In this document: in pieces, positions 32,340 to 43,347 of the stretch
Position numbering within the stretch: position 1 is the stretch's first letter
Layout: each line of letters starts with the position of its first letter
NCBI GenBank assembly: GCA_030180135.1
Contig: CM058236.1
Span: 11,429,357 to 11,493,356, forward strand
Length of the DNA stretch: 64,000 nucleotides
DNA from: Orychophragmus violaceus
Taxonomy: Eukaryota > Streptophyta > Magnoliopsida > Brassicales > Brassicaceae
Direction of reading: 5' to 3'
The notes under the pieces: model-generated
Database searches by the model: none
Told to the model about the DNA's origin: nothing
The model's input: the letters and a program-made list of their open reading frames with translations, nothing else
Program-made: the position numbers and the translations under genes

Positions 32340-33236
32340 CATTAGCAAATAGATAGTTTATTTGGTATGATGGATGGAGTTCTTTGGGCTGTTTTTATGA
32401 TGTATTTGGAGCACGAGGATGTATTGATCTTGGTATCGGTAAATACCACTCTCGGTGAAGTATTGAATGGAGATAGAAGGAGAGGAGGTATAGAGGCCGA
32501 TTATTAATCCAAGTGGAAGAGGATATTATCTGTTTAAAAAGGACCGTGCCAGTGGCTGTTGAGGAGATTTCTCATGGCGTGGGAAAAATGATATATACAA
32601 GCCGACTTTTAGCTCAAAAGAGACATGGGAACTGATGAGGACTCCTCTTCCTATTTGGATCCTTATCAGGGCATTTGGTTTTCGTATGTCATTCCCAAAT
32701 ATTCTTTTATTACATGGCTTGCAGTAAAAAACAGGCTCTCAACTGGGGAACGGATGGAGAAGTGGGGCTTAAATACACATGGGGGCTGCTCTTTTTGCGA
32801 TTAGCCAAAGGAGACACGGGAACATTTTTTTTTTCCTGTCCTTTCTCAAAACAGATTTGGGAGCATCTAGTACAAAGAAGTAATGGGGCTAAGGTATACT
32901 TTTGAGTGGTCAGAGATTATATACTTGGTAACCCAACCGAGTTTTAATCGAACGACTACTTTCATCTTACGTTATGTGTTCCAAGCATCTATCCATGCGA
33001 TTTGGTGTGAACGGAACAATCGAAGACATGGAGAAACTCCTACTCCATATGAGGTTTTGATCAAAAGTGTGGACATCAATATTCGAAATAGACTATCCAC
33101 AATGAGAAGAGAAGGATCAATGAACTATGAAGACGGGTTGCATACATGGTTTACAACAAGAAGAGATTTGTAAATGTTTAAAACCTTCCAAAGAAGGAAT
33201 CGTGTGAACTATGTTATAAAATTTTTTTTTTTTTTT
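32340..33236 (+). mobile_element. LINE 3' fragment, decayed
   Basis: Frames show the end of an L1-type RT ORF: TWLAVKNRLSTGERM and REHFFFSCPFSKQIWEHL (zinc-finger-like RT tail), then AIHAIWCERNNRRHGE at about 33000. Several frameshifts are present. It ends near a T-run at 33220. No clear target duplication was identified, and it belongs to a different copy from the preceding LINE. Confidence 0.75.
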
Positions 33237-34114
33237 AAGTATAATATAACATCATATTAAAAAAGATAGTTTATTAAGAAATTACATAGAAACTATAAAC
33301 ACAATAAATGATACATTAATTAAGAATAAAATTTTCGGATTTAAGACAAATCTTTTCTTAATTTTATAACTGTCTTATAATATGATGGTTGTATGACATT
33401 TCAAACTCATGATGCAACTGTAATTGTTCTGTCACACACAGCTTAAAACCGTATGTAACAAATATTTTTTTCTGTTATATTCTCAGACTAGACTCGATAA
33501 TTAAAAAAGAAGAAGTTGTGATAGATTTTCTGTGTTGATTATTAATCTGAAAAAATAAATTGTGACTCTAGGATATTCAAATAGCTTCAAATCATAACGG
33601 TTGGATTAAATTATGTATCACTGATAATATTAACCACTTCAGTAAATTATATATATAAAAGGAAAATGTCTCTCCAGAATCATGACACCTCAGCATGGGG
33701 AAAGATTCTGGAGGCGACACCTGTATTAATGAGACAATTATTGCACCAATCAGAACATAAGAATTTGTCCCGTCATATCTACCTGTCAAAAAAAAAAACA
33801 AATCACCAATTGGACAAAAACATTCTTATTCGATGAAAAAAATTCTGGATTCATTCGACTTCTAAGCTTTCTCTCTCTACCTGCAACCTTTCTCTCTTTC
33901 TCTCTCTCAGACACGGTTGTTGGCGATTTCCTTGCCGTCTCATTCAGTGGCGATTTCTTTCGATTCTTCACCATCCATCTTAGCCACTGAGGGCTTACAA
34001 ACCTTCGACCAAAGAACCCTCCATCTTTAAGCTTGGATCCAGAACCTTTTCTTCTAACTCTTCAACTTCCGGGTTTAGAGCTATGCCGATCAGATCACCA
34101 TCGAATCTTTCATA
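33237..34114. other. no gene recognised
   Basis: A/T-rich at first, with pyrimidine-rich stretches near 33870-33910. A minus-strand frame at 33995-34110 looks protein-like (FDGDLIGIALNPEVEELEEK) but has no known domain and is interrupted by the adjacent hAT-like element. Confidence 0.4.
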
Positions 34115-34122
34115 CTTGTTCT

Positions 34123-34785
34123 TAGGCCTGGGATTATAAACCGACCCGAAGTTACCGAACCGAACCGAACCGAAATTTTCGGTTATCGGTTCGGTTTGGG
34201 TCACTGATTCGGTTATGTTCGGTGGCTTTGCTTATTTTCTTCGGTTCTTCATTCGGTTCGGTTCGGTTTACACAAACCGAACGGTTAACCGAGAAACAAA
34301 TCACCGTCTTCACTTTGAACTGTCGTCTCTACTTCACCATCTTCGTTTTCAGCCGTTGTCACAACCAAGTCTGCAAAATCACCGCCTTTTGTCCTTCTCG
34401 TTTTCGTTTCTATTGTTTCGGCGACCATCACCATTTTTCGTCTTCTTCTTTTTTTTATTAGGGTTAGTGTTGTAGAAGACAAATGAAACGCAACGTTTCA
34501 TTTAACGTTTACAACTGACATTAATTGGGCTTTTCATATTATAAACTAAACTGGGCTCAAAACTGTTTTTTTGGGGGCTCGAACTTTTTTTTTTTTTTTT
34601 GCTCGATCTGTTTTTTTTTTAAGTCGATCCGAACTAACCGAACTTAACCGAAAAAACCGAGAACCGAACCGAACCGAACCGAACAAAACTTCGGTTATTT
34701 TCGGTAGAATTTTTGAAAACCGAATAAACCGAAAAACCGAAAAACCGAACCGAAACCGAACCGAAGAACCGAAGTCCCATGCCTA
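34123..34785. mobile_element. hAT-like non-autonomous element rich in CCGAAC repeats
   Basis: It is flanked by a perfect 8-bp duplication CTTGTTCT (34115-34122 and 34786-34793). Ends are TAGGCCTGGGA and TCCCATGCCTA, near-perfect inverted repeats. Both subterminal regions are packed with CCGAAC or its complement GTTCGG, able to form a long foldback. An 8-bp duplication fits hAT transposons. No transposase is present. Confidence 0.82.
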
Positions 34786-34793
34786 CTTGTTCT

Positions 34794-35286
34794 TACCAGC
34801 TGCATGTCACATAAGGTAAACAATCGGAACCTTTACCTTCTGATTCTAACTTTTCCATTCCAAAACCTTAGATCGTTTTGGATTTTTCTAGATCCGAGAA
34901 CCCTAAGCCGCAATTCTTCGTGTTCCGGATGATTTCAGCTTAACCGACTACCGTCGAAAGGTACATGATCTGACCCTATAACTTCTGATTCTCATTTAGT
35001 AAGTTCAATCGTTATGCAGTTGGATCCAGGGTACACGATCTGACCCAGTTGTACAGTGCTCAAGGATATGATCATATTAGAGCTTCTTGGAGCTGCAGGA
35101 TGAATCAATTCTGTCGAGGTAAGCAACACATCATGTACTTAGATAGTGAAGGAACATACTTTAGCTGAACCACCAAAATTATATTGCAAATACAATTTGA
35201 TTTAGAACAATCTGTTTGTGAACAAAGAATCTATACACATACCATTCAGTTTTGATGTGAGCACTGATCATGTGCAAATGCAGATT
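34794..35286. other. no gene recognised
   Basis: Sequence upstream of the ABCB remnant; possibly earlier, unrecognisable parts of it. Confidence 0.35.
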
Positions 35287-36115
35287 GTTGATCAAGAAAC
35301 TCTTGGAGTAGAAGAGATAAAGAATGGAGTAATGGTTACATTTATTAGCTCACTTGAAAAAGGATATGAAACTCAGGTAACCATCCACTGAACAGTTTGT
35401 AGTTATGCATCGCAATTTTGGTGTTTCTATTTCAATGTTGAAGTAGGAAATGACTTGTTTGTCTTCTAGGTTGGGAAGACTGGTTTAACGTTGACGGAGG
35501 AGCAGGAAATAAAACTATCTATTGCTATAATGCTGACTATATTGCTGTAATGGAAGAGGGTCAGCTACTTGAAATGGGTCCACATGATGAACTAATCAAC
35601 CACGGTAATTTGTATGCCGAGCTTCTTAAGTGTGAAGAGGTTGCATGAGGAGGTTGACAAGTGGTGCTTGATCATTGCCTGCACGGGAATAGTGACAGTT
35701 GCTGCCAATTTCTTGCAGCACTTCTACTTTGGTATTATGGGGGAGAAAATGACGGAGAGAGTGCGGAGGATGATGTTTTCAGGTACTGCAAACTTTCTTC
35801 TTTATTTAATTCATTCTACAACATGTTACTGCTTTCTCTTGCCTTAGTTCATTGATTTTCTCTGATGTGCCAGCGATGCTGCGTAATGAAGTTGGATGGT
35901 TTGACGAAGAAGAGAATAGTCCAGATACGCTATCCATGCGCTTAGCAACTGATGCCACTTTTTTCCGAGCCGCTTTCAGCAACAGGCTTTCCATACTCAT
36001 TCATGATAGTTTCGCTGTTATCGGTGCAGTTTTTATTGGGTTGCTGCTTGGTTGGCGTTTGGCCCTTGTTGCATTGGCAACTTTGCCGATACTAACTCTC
36101 TCTTCTATTGCTCAG
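35287..36115 (+). pseudogene. ABCB20-like ABC transporter pseudogene, first part
   Basis: Fragments in order: FISSLEKGYETQ ending at a GT donor; then VGKTGL, LTEEQEIKLSIA from the first nucleotide-binding domain; then, after a deletion that removes the Walker B region, YIAVMEEGQLLEMGPHDEL. The second membrane domain follows with EEVDKWCLIIACTGIVT, HFYFGIMGEKMTERVRRMMF, an intron, then AMLRNEVGWFDEEENSPDTL and LLLGWRLALVALATLPILTL to 36115. The match is to plant ABCB6/ABCB20-type auxin-exporter-like proteins. Introns remain but deletions and frameshifts make it non-functional. The next ABCB exon is 6.6 kb away at 42719. Confidence 0.85.
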
Positions 36116-36286
36116 GTTTGTTTCGTTTCTTACTCTTCCCCAGCAGACCCTTATGTTAGGCACAAGGAGGCTTAATATTATTTTCTTATGCTTAAGCTCT
36201 TATTGAGGAAGAAGCTTTTCTTGAAAGCGGATCCTGGCTATGAACTATGAACCAGCTTAATTGATTTGGATGTATCGGTTTTGTAG

Positions 36287-36535
36287 GCTGGTTTTTCATC
36301 TGGTGCCCAATCAGGGATTACCAAAGATTTATCTCTCTCAGTTGCAGAGGTAAGTAAAATTATATTTGCTACTATTGCTCAATTTTTTTTAACAAAAAAT
36401 AATAATTATATGTTTGACTTTAATTTGACCGTCTTTATTGATCATGCAGTAATGTTTGGGTCGCTATTGACATTAGGAGGTTTGATTGGTGCAATATTCA
36501 GTGGTAAAGTGGCCGATGTCTTGGGACGAAAGAGG
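36287..36535 (+). pseudogene. ERD6-like sugar transporter, exons 1-2 of the fragment
   Basis: Two exons with clean splice sites: 36287-36349 (SSGAQSGITKDLSLSVAE) and 36450-36535 (LLTLGGLIGAIFSGKVADVL, ending GRKR). GRKR after the second membrane helix is the signature of the major facilitator sugar-porter family, and the match is to plant ERD6-like vacuolar carriers. The piece lies inside an intron position of the ABCB pseudogene. It has no start and no C-terminal half. Confidence 0.85.
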
Positions 36536-36707
36536 GTAAACATGGATGATAGATTACACTTTTCGGTTTTACATTTTTATCTTATGGTTTGGTTTGATTT
36601 GACCGGTTATGATTAATCTACCGAACCGGCTTATACTTACCCTTTTTACCACTCTTTTTTTTCTGTAAAAAAACAGACGATGTTGTTTTTTTTTTTTTTT
36701 TGTAAAA

Positions 36708-36879
36708 TATCACAGCTCAAGCTGTTGGAGGAGAGAGAGTGACGAGAAAAGTAATTGAATGAAAATAATACTCTCATTAATTCTCTGTAACTGTACAATG
36801 TGATGTATATACATGAGTGTAGGAGATAATCTAGCTGTACACGTGTTATAGATAATGAATGGCTAAGATCAGCCTAATA
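36708..36879 (-). repeat. 3' LTR of the short-LTR copia element
   Basis: 172 bp, TATCACAGCTC to CCTAATA on the plus strand. The ends read TA...TA rather than TG...CA if the TAAAA target duplication is correct. Confidence 0.88.
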
Positions 36880-36892
36880 CACCCCCCTCAAG
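36880..36892 (-). promoter_or_regulatory. polypurine tract
   Basis: The minus strand carries GAGGGGGGTG directly at the LTR edge and only a few bases after the gag-pol stop. Confidence 0.75.
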
Positions 36893-36894
36893 CC

Positions 36895-39800
36895 TCAATC
36901 TGGTTCTGGAGGTGGAGGCAAAACGCCATGTGAAGTCCGAGTAACCGGAGAAGGCAGATAGAGGCTTGATATAGACATCTTGGAGAGCAGAGAATGAAAC
37001 AGGGAAGAAGCAAGAGGCTTAGTCAGTATATCAGCGTGTTGGTTTTGAGTACCAACATGAAGAGTGTTGAGGAATCCGAGCTTGAGTTGGTCTCTCACTT
37101 TATGGCAGTCAAGCTCCACGTGTTTGGTCCTCTCATGGAAAACAGGATTTGAGGCGATGTGTAAGGCTGACTTGCTATCACAGAAGAGCTTCGCAGGAGC
37201 AGTCGGTGTGATCTTGAAGGCATGAAGAAGTTGATCAAGCCATAATAATTCACAAGTAGCATCAGCCATCGCACGATACTCTGCCTCAGTACTACTCCGA
37301 CTTATGACCTTTTGCTTTTTAGACTTCCAAGAAACCAACGAGGTACCTAAGTAAACACAATACCCTGAGACAGATCGTCGAGAGTCGGGACAAGTTCCCC
37401 AATCTGCATCTGCAAATGCGTTCAAGCAGAGTTGTGTTTTGACTGAATAGAAGAGACCTTGCCCTGGATTAGCCTTCAGATACCTGACAACTCTGTGAGC
37501 AGCCTGTAGATGAATATCAGTTGGCTTGGAAAGATATTGACTCAACTTGTGAACAGCGAAAGTGATATCAGGTCGAGTCAACGTTAGGTAGAGAAGTCTT
37601 CCAATAAGCTCACGGTAGGTTGTTGGATTAGAAAGAGGAGAGCCTAAGTCAGAACTGAGGGTGATTGTGGGATCCATTGGCACAGCACTCGGTTTACAAG
37701 CAAGTAAGCCCGTGTCTTCGAGAATACCAAGCGCATATTTGCGTTGACAGACTGAAATCCCAGCTGATGAACGAGCTATCTCAAGACCAAGGAAAAATTT
37801 AAGAGGACCAAGATCCTTGATGGTAAATTCCTTGCGTAAGAGTGTCTTTAGACCAGTCACCAAGTCATCATTGTTGCTAGCGATAGCAATGTCATCAACA
37901 TAAACTAATAGAGCAATGAATAACGTGCCTGTGCCTTTGACAAATAATGTGTTATCAGCCTGTGATTGCAGGAAACCAGCACCAAGGAGAACAGAGGATA
38001 AACGGTGATACCATTGGCGCGAGGCTTGCTTCAGGCCATAGAGAGATTTGTGAAGGCGGAGAACTGGGTTAGGTGGTAAAGTGGCGCCTGCTGGAGGTGT
38101 ATAGCCAAGAGGGAGAACCATATAGATTTCCTCGTCGAGATCTCCATGCAAAAAAGCATTGGAGACATCAAGCTGACTGAGAGACCAGCCTTGTTGAGCT
38201 GCTAGTCCAAGCATAAGTTTCACAGAGGCCATTTTTGCAACTGGTGAGAAGGTCTCGATGTAATCAACCCCTTCTAATTGGGTAAAGCCTTTTGCAACTA
38301 ATCTGGCTTTGTGCCTTTCCAAAGAGCCATCAGCATGATACTTCAACTTATACACCCATTTACATCCTATGGCATGTTTCCCAGAAGGTAGAGAAGTAAC
38401 GGACCATGTCTTTTTAGTCTCAAGAGCTTCAAACTCCTCATTCATTGCGATACTCCACTGAACAGACTTAATGGCTTGCGCAAAAGATCTTGGTTCCGTA
38501 TCAGTGGTAATAGCCAAGATGAAAGTTTGGTATGGAATGGTAAGAGTGTCATAAGAAAGGACAGAGGAGAGTGGATGATAAACAGAGTTTGAGGGTGGAG
38601 AAGGAGTAGAATGAAGGAGTGCACAATGATACTCAGATAAGTATTTAGGAGCCTTAGACTGTCGCTTAGGTCTAGCATTATGTACAAAATCCAAGTCAGC
38701 TGAGCCATTGACAGGTGGTGGTATAGATGATGGAATGGGTAATGGATGCGAGGAAGAAGATGCATCTACATGAGGGTGTGTAATGGTACTATCTAAATGC
38801 ACTTCAGGGGATTCAACAGAAGGATTAGCAACAGAAGTAATATCAGCAAAGTCATGCATAATCTCTGGTACAGGCATAGGCAAAATGGTTGCAGGAAACA
38901 AATCAGGAATCGGTTCAGGAAATAAAGTTGTATCCTTGAATGGGAAAATTGTTTCATGAAAGATCAAATTGCGAGTGATGGAAACAGAGTTAGTCTCTAA
39001 ATCTAACACCTTATAACCCTTATAACCGAAAGGATAACCAAGAAAAACCGAGGGTTTTGCACGTGGTGAAAATTTTGTTCTAAACTTAGGCAAAGTGGAG
39101 ACGTAACAGAGACAGCCAAACACACGTAAAGAGCTGTAATCAGGTTGCTTACCTAGGAGTTTCTCATAAGGGGACATGTTATTGAGCAAAGGTGAAGGTG
39201 TCCTGTTGATTAAGTAACAAGCAGTCTGAACACATTCTCCCCAAAAACAAACAGGAACATTAGATTGGAAAAACAATGCTCGAGCTACATTTAAGAGATG
39301 TTGATGCTTGCGTTCAACTACGGAGTTCTGCTGAGGGGTATCAACACAAGAAAAATAATGAACCATGCCTTTAGATGCAACAAGATCAGCAAATTTCAGT
39401 TCAGGAGCGTTGTCAGACCTAATTGCTTTAACATAGCCATTATATTGAGTTTCAACAAAGTTCAAGAAAGATGGAAAAACCGTTTGAACAGAACTCTTAG
39501 TTTTAAGCAAGTAAATCCATGTAACACGAGTTGCATCATCAACAATTGTAAGAAAATACTTATATCCTTCATTAGTTTCATGAGCAAACGGACCCCATAC
39601 ATCAAGATGAATCAAATCAAAAGCATGAGTAGCTAAATTGTTATTAAAAGGAAAAGACAAACGTCGTTGTTTAGCTAATGGGCAGATGGTACAATGAGTA
39701 GGAGGAAATGACTTAGACAGAGACAATGCGGAAGAAAGAGTTTGTAACTTGGCTGGAGAAGGATGCCCGAGGCGATGATGCCAGAGCTCTCCATCAGCAA

Positions 39801-41526
39801 CCAAGGATCCACAGAAAGCAACAGAAGATGCACTAAGATCAGCCGAGGTAAATACATACAGATTGTGAAAAATGTTACACTTCCCAATCGTCAAGCCCTG
39901 AGTAAGGTCCTGAATGATGCAAGAGTCAGAGAAAAAATGAGCAGAACATGAACTATTACTCAGCAAAGAACTAACACTGATTAAGTTGAACTGGAAAGAA
40001 GGGATATGTAAAACATTATGCAGTTTCAGTTTATCAGTAAGATGAATGCTTCCTATATGCTTAATGGGAACTCGTGAACCATTGGGAAGGGTAACTGTCA
40101 AGAGCTCAACTACTTTGAATTCTGTAAACAATGTTATATCTGAGCATACATGGCTAGTAGCTCCACTATCCATAATCCAAGCATCATGTGGAATGAGAGT
40201 TGATAAAGTGGAAAGACAATGGTTATGATAGGTGAGCTTATCATTTTCAAAACGAAGACGAATAGAAGGGAAAGATACATTACCTGCAGTCGCATTGCAA
40301 GCCATAATGCCATGTTCAGTGATGGAAGGCGATGGCTGTGAAGTTGAAGACTCTTTGAATTGTGCATGAGCACTTAGCTGTGAGATAAGCTGATGAACTT
40401 GTGCATCCGAGAAGGAGCTGAGATCAAGACTATTACTGCCAGAAGAATGCATCACAGGCATATTTGGCGTAGATACTTCATCATGAATCACATTAGCAAT
40501 TGTGTTTTCCTTGTTATAGCCTTTCTGATGTGGTTTCCAACCCGGATTAGTAGTAACAGGACACTGAAACTGTGGAGATGGTTTAGCAACATATGGAGCA
40601 GGCTTGGACTGAAACGAGGCATTAGGAGTTGAGCCTTTATAACCTTCATATCCTGGCGGGTAGCCATGAAGTTTATAGCACTTATTTATAACATGTCCTG
40701 TCATTCCACAGTGAGTACAAACCGGGCGAGGTCGTTGCTTGTAATTGGTGTAAGCAGCAAAAAAATCTCCACTCTCAGAAGAAGGACCTGAGTTCTGAAA
40801 AACCACACTATCCACAGGAGTTGTTGGCTTCAAAACACGTTGACGTTCATCCTGACTGACCATATTGAAAGCTTCCTCTATAGTCGGGAATGGTTTGAGC
40901 ATCAAAACTTGCCTCTTAGTAGCTTCATAAGCTTCATTTAACCCCATCAAAAACTTGAGAACACGGCTTCTCTCCATCATGTGTTTCCAATTCTTGGCAG
41001 CAGCACATTCACACTTTCCACAAGTGCAAAGAGGCATCTCAACAAAATTAGTATAGGTTTCCCATAGAGTTACTAATTCCGTGTAATAAGCGCTTACATC
41101 ACGCGATCCTTGATGGACTAAACAAAGCTTATGTTCTATTTCAAAGATACGAACAAGATCATCCTGCTTAAAGCGATTCATAAGACTATTCCAGATAGCT
41201 TCAGCAGTGGACATATACAGAAGACTACCACTAATCGTCTTCGAAACAGAATTCAAAAGCCATGTAGCGACCATATCATTGCAGCGGGACCAACTACCAT
41301 ACGAAGGATCAGATTCAGAAGGTTTAGGAATCGTACCATTGACGAAACCTAATTTGTTGCGGACGTTAAGCGCGAGACGAACAGAACGTTTCCAAGAATG
41401 GAAATCGGAGCCGTTGGTGAGACGATCGGAAACAAGAACAAGACCTGCGTGATCGTTATGATGGAGGTAGAAAGGATTCTCATAAAGATCCATGGAATTG
41501 CGATTGATCTCTGAATGCGGCGCCAT
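36895..41526 (-). CDS. copia Gag-Pol polyprotein, intact
   Basis: This single 1543-residue ORF has every copia domain in order, with no stop or frameshift. Gag (about 25-230) is followed by the zinc knuckle [14 protein letters not shown] (~270), protease [12 protein letters not shown] (~450) and the pre-integrase motif LWHHRLGHP. The integrase has DVWGP, RSDNAPE and VVERKH around its D, D and E (~640-735). RT carries [18 protein letters not shown] and the active site YVDDIAI (~1205); RNase H carries ADADWGTC and STEAEYRAM (~1375-1410). The protein would be cleaved to give capsid, protease, integrase and RT/RNase H for copy-and-paste transposition. It starts a few bases after the primer-site region and ends just before the polypurine tract. 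Confidence 0.95.
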   Translation of the reverse strand: MAPHSEINRNSMDLYENPFYLHHNDHAGLVLVSDRLTNGSDFHSWKRSVRLALNVRNKLGFVNGTIPKPSESDPSYGSWSRCNDMVATWLLNSVSKTISGSLLYMSTAEAIWNSLMNRFKQDDLVRIFEIEHKLCLVHQGSRDVSAYYTELVTLWETYTNFVEMPLCTCGKCECAAAKNWKHMMERSRVLKFLMGLNEAYEATKRQVLMLKPFPTIEEAFNMVSQDERQRVLKPTTPVDSVVFQNSGPSSESGDFFAAYTNYKQRPRPVCTHCGMTGHVINKCYKLHGYPPGYEGYKGSTPNASFQSKPAPYVAKPSPQFQCPVTTNPGWKPHQKGYNKENTIANVIHDEVSTPNMPVMHSSGSNSLDLSSFSDAQVHQLISQLSAHAQFKESSTSQPSPSITEHGIMACNATAGNVSFPSIRLRFENDKLTYHNHCLSTLSTLIPHDAWIMDSGATSHVCSDITLFTEFKVVELLTVTLPNGSRVPIKHIGSIHLTDKLKLHNVLHIPSFQFNLISVSSLLSNSSCSAHFFSDSCIIQDLTQGLTIGKCNIFHNLYVFTSADLSASSVAFCGSLVADGELWHHRLGHPSPAKLQTLSSALSLSKSFPPTHCTICPLAKQRRLSFPFNNNLATHAFDLIHLDVWGPFAHETNEGYKYFLTIVDDATRVTWIYLLKTKSSVQTVFPSFLNFVETQYNGYVKAIRSDNAPELKFADLVASKGMVHYFSCVDTPQQNSVVERKHQHLLNVARALFFQSNVPVCFWGECVQTACYLINRTPSPLLNNMSPYEKLLGKQPDYSSLRVFGCLCYVSTLPKFRTKFSPRAKPSVFLGYPFGYKGYKVLDLETNSVSITRNLIFHETIFPFKDTTLFPEPIPDLFPATILPMPVPEIMHDFADITSVANPSVESPEVHLDSTITHPHVDASSSSHPLPIPSSIPPPVNGSADLDFVHNARPKRQSKAPKYLSEYHCALLHSTPSPPSNSVYHPLSSVLSYDTLTIPYQTFILAITTDTEPRSFAQAIKSVQWSIAMNEEFEALETKKTWSVTSLPSGKHAIGCKWVYKLKYHADGSLERHKARLVAKGFTQLEGVDYIETFSPVAKMASVKLMLGLAAQQGWSLSQLDVSNAFLHGDLDEEIYMVLPLGYTPPAGATLPPNPVLRLHKSLYGLKQASRQWYHRLSSVLLGAGFLQSQADNTLFVKGTGTLFIALLVYVDDIAIASNNDDLVTGLKTLLRKEFTIKDLGPLKFFLGLEIARSSAGISVCQRKYALGILEDTGLLACKPSAVPMDPTITLSSDLGSPLSNPTTYRELIGRLLYLTLTRPDITFAVHKLSQYLSKPTDIHLQAAHRVVRYLKANPGQGLFYSVKTQLCLNAFADADWGTCPDSRRSVSGYCVYLGTSLVSWKSKKQKVISRSSTEAEYRAMADATCELLWLDQLLHAFKITPTAPAKLFCDSKSALHIASNPVFHERTKHVELDCHKVRDQLKLGFLNTLHVGTQNQHADILTKPLASSLFHSLLSKMSISSLYLPSPVTRTSHGVLPPPPEPD

Positions 41527-41722
41527 TGATACGAATCGAAGATATTAACAAAATCGTGAGAGAAACAAGAAGCAACACAAAATCGATCCAATCGATTCGA
41601 AAAGAAATTGAAAAAGCGAAACGAAGAGAGCTCGAATCAAAGCAATCCGTGAAAGACTCATGAAGATTTCAATCAGGATGAGCGCAAGATCAAAGAGAAA
41701 AACAGCGCGGAAGTTCAATTTT

Positions 41723-41734
41723 GCTCTGATACCA
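41723..41734 (-). promoter_or_regulatory. primer binding site (initiator tRNA-Met)
   Basis: The minus strand reads TGGTATCAGAGC, directly adjoining the LTR edge at 41735. Confidence 0.92.
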
Positions 41735-41906
41735 TATCACAGCTCAAGCTGTTAGAGGAGAGAGAGTGACGAGAAAAGTAATTGAATGAAAATAATACTC
41801 TCATTAATTCTCTGTAACTGTACAATGTGATGTATATACATGAGTGTAGGAGATAATCTAGCTGTACACGTGTTATAGATAATGAATGGCTAAGATCAAC
41901 CTAATA
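41735..41906 (-). repeat. 5' LTR of the short-LTR copia element
   Basis: 172 bp, matching 36708-36879 except at two positions (TTAGAGG versus TTGGAGG near its left end; CAACC versus CAGCC near its right end). Confidence 0.88.
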
Positions 41907-41916
41907 TAAAAGACAG

Positions 41917-42511
41917 ACGATGTTGTTTTGTGAAGCCTTCTGCGTTACAGGCTGGCTTGCTATAGCAATGGCTAAGGTTTATTTCTATCTTCTACTTGTT
42001 GTTTGTCACTTTCTTTTGTTTATTTTCTAAGGATAATTATTTTTATTGTTTATCTATGCATTTCTAACTAGAATTAACTTAGTTTTATATGCATATTTAT
42101 TCATATTTTGAAGGATGCAATGTGGCTGGACTGTGGAAGATTGTTACTTGGAATAGGCGTTGGTTTATTTAGCTACGTGGTAAGTTTTATTAGCCTAAAT
42201 TCATTTCCACCACACAAAATGACAATATTAGATACTTGGTTGAAATATTACTGATACAAACTGTGTTTCATGTAGATACCGGTCTATATAGCTGAAATTG
42301 CACCAAAACATGTCCGTGGATCGTTTGTGTTCGCCAATCAAGTACATAAATTTGGGTTGATTTGTTGGACCGGCTTAAGTTCTAACCAAATTCATCAAAC
42401 GGTCCAACTTATTTTTGGTCCAGCGTTATAACATTACATTTTTCTTTGCTAAAAATGCAGTTGATGCAAAATTGCGGCATTGCACTTTTCTTTATCATTG
42501 GCAATTTCGTT
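41917..42511 (+). pseudogene. ERD6-like sugar transporter, exons 3-6 of the fragment
   Basis: Four exons with consensus splice sites: 41917-41976 (TMLFCEAFCVTGWLAIAMAK), 42114-42179 (DAMWLDCGRLLLGIGVGLFS), 42276-42341 (IPVYIAEIAPKHVRGSFVFA) and 42461 to about 42511 (LMQNCGIALFFIIGNF). They continue the sugar-porter domain from 36535; the PVYIAEIAPKHVRG loop is a family hallmark. The reading frame looks intact but the gene stops after about five membrane segments and gives way to ABCB sequence. It retains introns, so it was copied as DNA, not from mRNA. Confidence 0.85.
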
Positions 42512-42718
42512 ATGCAGTTTTTTTTTGCTAACCTATTCCGGTTCAGTAGTCACGTGGGTCCCCTTTATCAAATTGTATTTCTGATTTCTGAAAAAATTTC
42601 AGTTCAAGTAGTGATCGAGTTAGTATGTGGATCACTTTGTTCTGTGTCATGCACTTGGCTTAGAAATATTTGTCTGTTCTCCTGATGCTGGTTTATAATG
42701 ACCCTAAAAATTTCCAGA

Positions 42719-42870
42719 AACTTTGGCTTGCAGGATTCTCAAAGGGCATCCAGGAGATGCATAGGAAGGCGTCTTTAGTACCCGAGGATGCTGTCACAAA
42801 AAATATTTACTGTTGTTGCTTTATGTGCCGGTAACAAGGTGATGGAACTCTATGGCTTCTCGATTCCAAT
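42719..42870 (+). pseudogene. ABCB20-like pseudogene, second part
   Basis: After TTTCCAG the sequence encodes KLWLAGFSKGIQEMHRKASL and then AVTKNIY with a frameshift, ending near NKVMELY. In ABCB6/20-type proteins this follows directly after the TLPILTL-SIAQ segment seen ending at 36115. The two parts therefore belong to one pseudogene interrupted by the sugar-transporter piece. Confidence 0.85.
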
Positions 42871-43347
42871 GAACCTTTTTATAATATATCACATTCATGT
42901 TCAAAATATAATGTTGTTCAATTCTGTTTGCGTTTTTTTAGGATTCTAAAAAAAATAAGTTTCGTTTGAGATTAAACTATATTTTATTTTTGTTTCTAAT
43001 AAAAAGACAAAAACTATAATCTACAAATATAATTCATATTATAGTATTTTAATATATTTTATATTCATAAATAAGATGTTAATTTTAAATGACTTATGAC
43101 CAGTTATGTTTAGTTCGAGATCAATTAGGTTAGTATATAAAATTTTATTGTATTCGGGTTATTTTATAATTTATTTTGGTTTAAGTTGAGAAATATGGTT
43201 CGAATTGAGGAATTTCAGCTTAATTCGTGAATTTTGACCAGATTTATAACATTTTGATTTTGTTTCAAAATTCAAAAAAATTGAGATCTGCAACAACGAT
43301 AATAACTAAAATTAACAAGATATATTGTCATATCTTAGAAGTATAAA
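42871..43347. other. no gene recognised
   Basis: A/T-rich sequence between the ABCB remnant and the first Helitron of the cluster. Confidence 0.4.

Larger units (their letters stand above)
36708..41906 (-). mobile_element. complete Ty1/copia element with short LTRs
   Basis: This is a 5.2-kb minus-strand element with 172-bp LTRs, a tRNA-Met primer site, one long gag-pol ORF and a polypurine tract. Flanks carry TAAAA on both sides (36703-36707 and 41907-41911) as a 5-bp target duplication. The LTRs differ at two positions. It inserted in an intron of the ERD6-like fragment. Small LTRs and domain order suggest the Ale/Retrofit-like group; this assignment is tentative. Confidence 0.93.

Noticed and set aside
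33640..33760. Possible Helitron 5' end (TATATATAAAAGG... and CACCTCAGC)
   Set aside because: No clear A|TC start and no matching CTAG end with hairpin could be paired with it.
34215..34475. Phe/Ser-rich ORFs in the hAT-like element
   Set aside because: Composition-driven frames in pyrimidine-rich DNA; no transposase motif.
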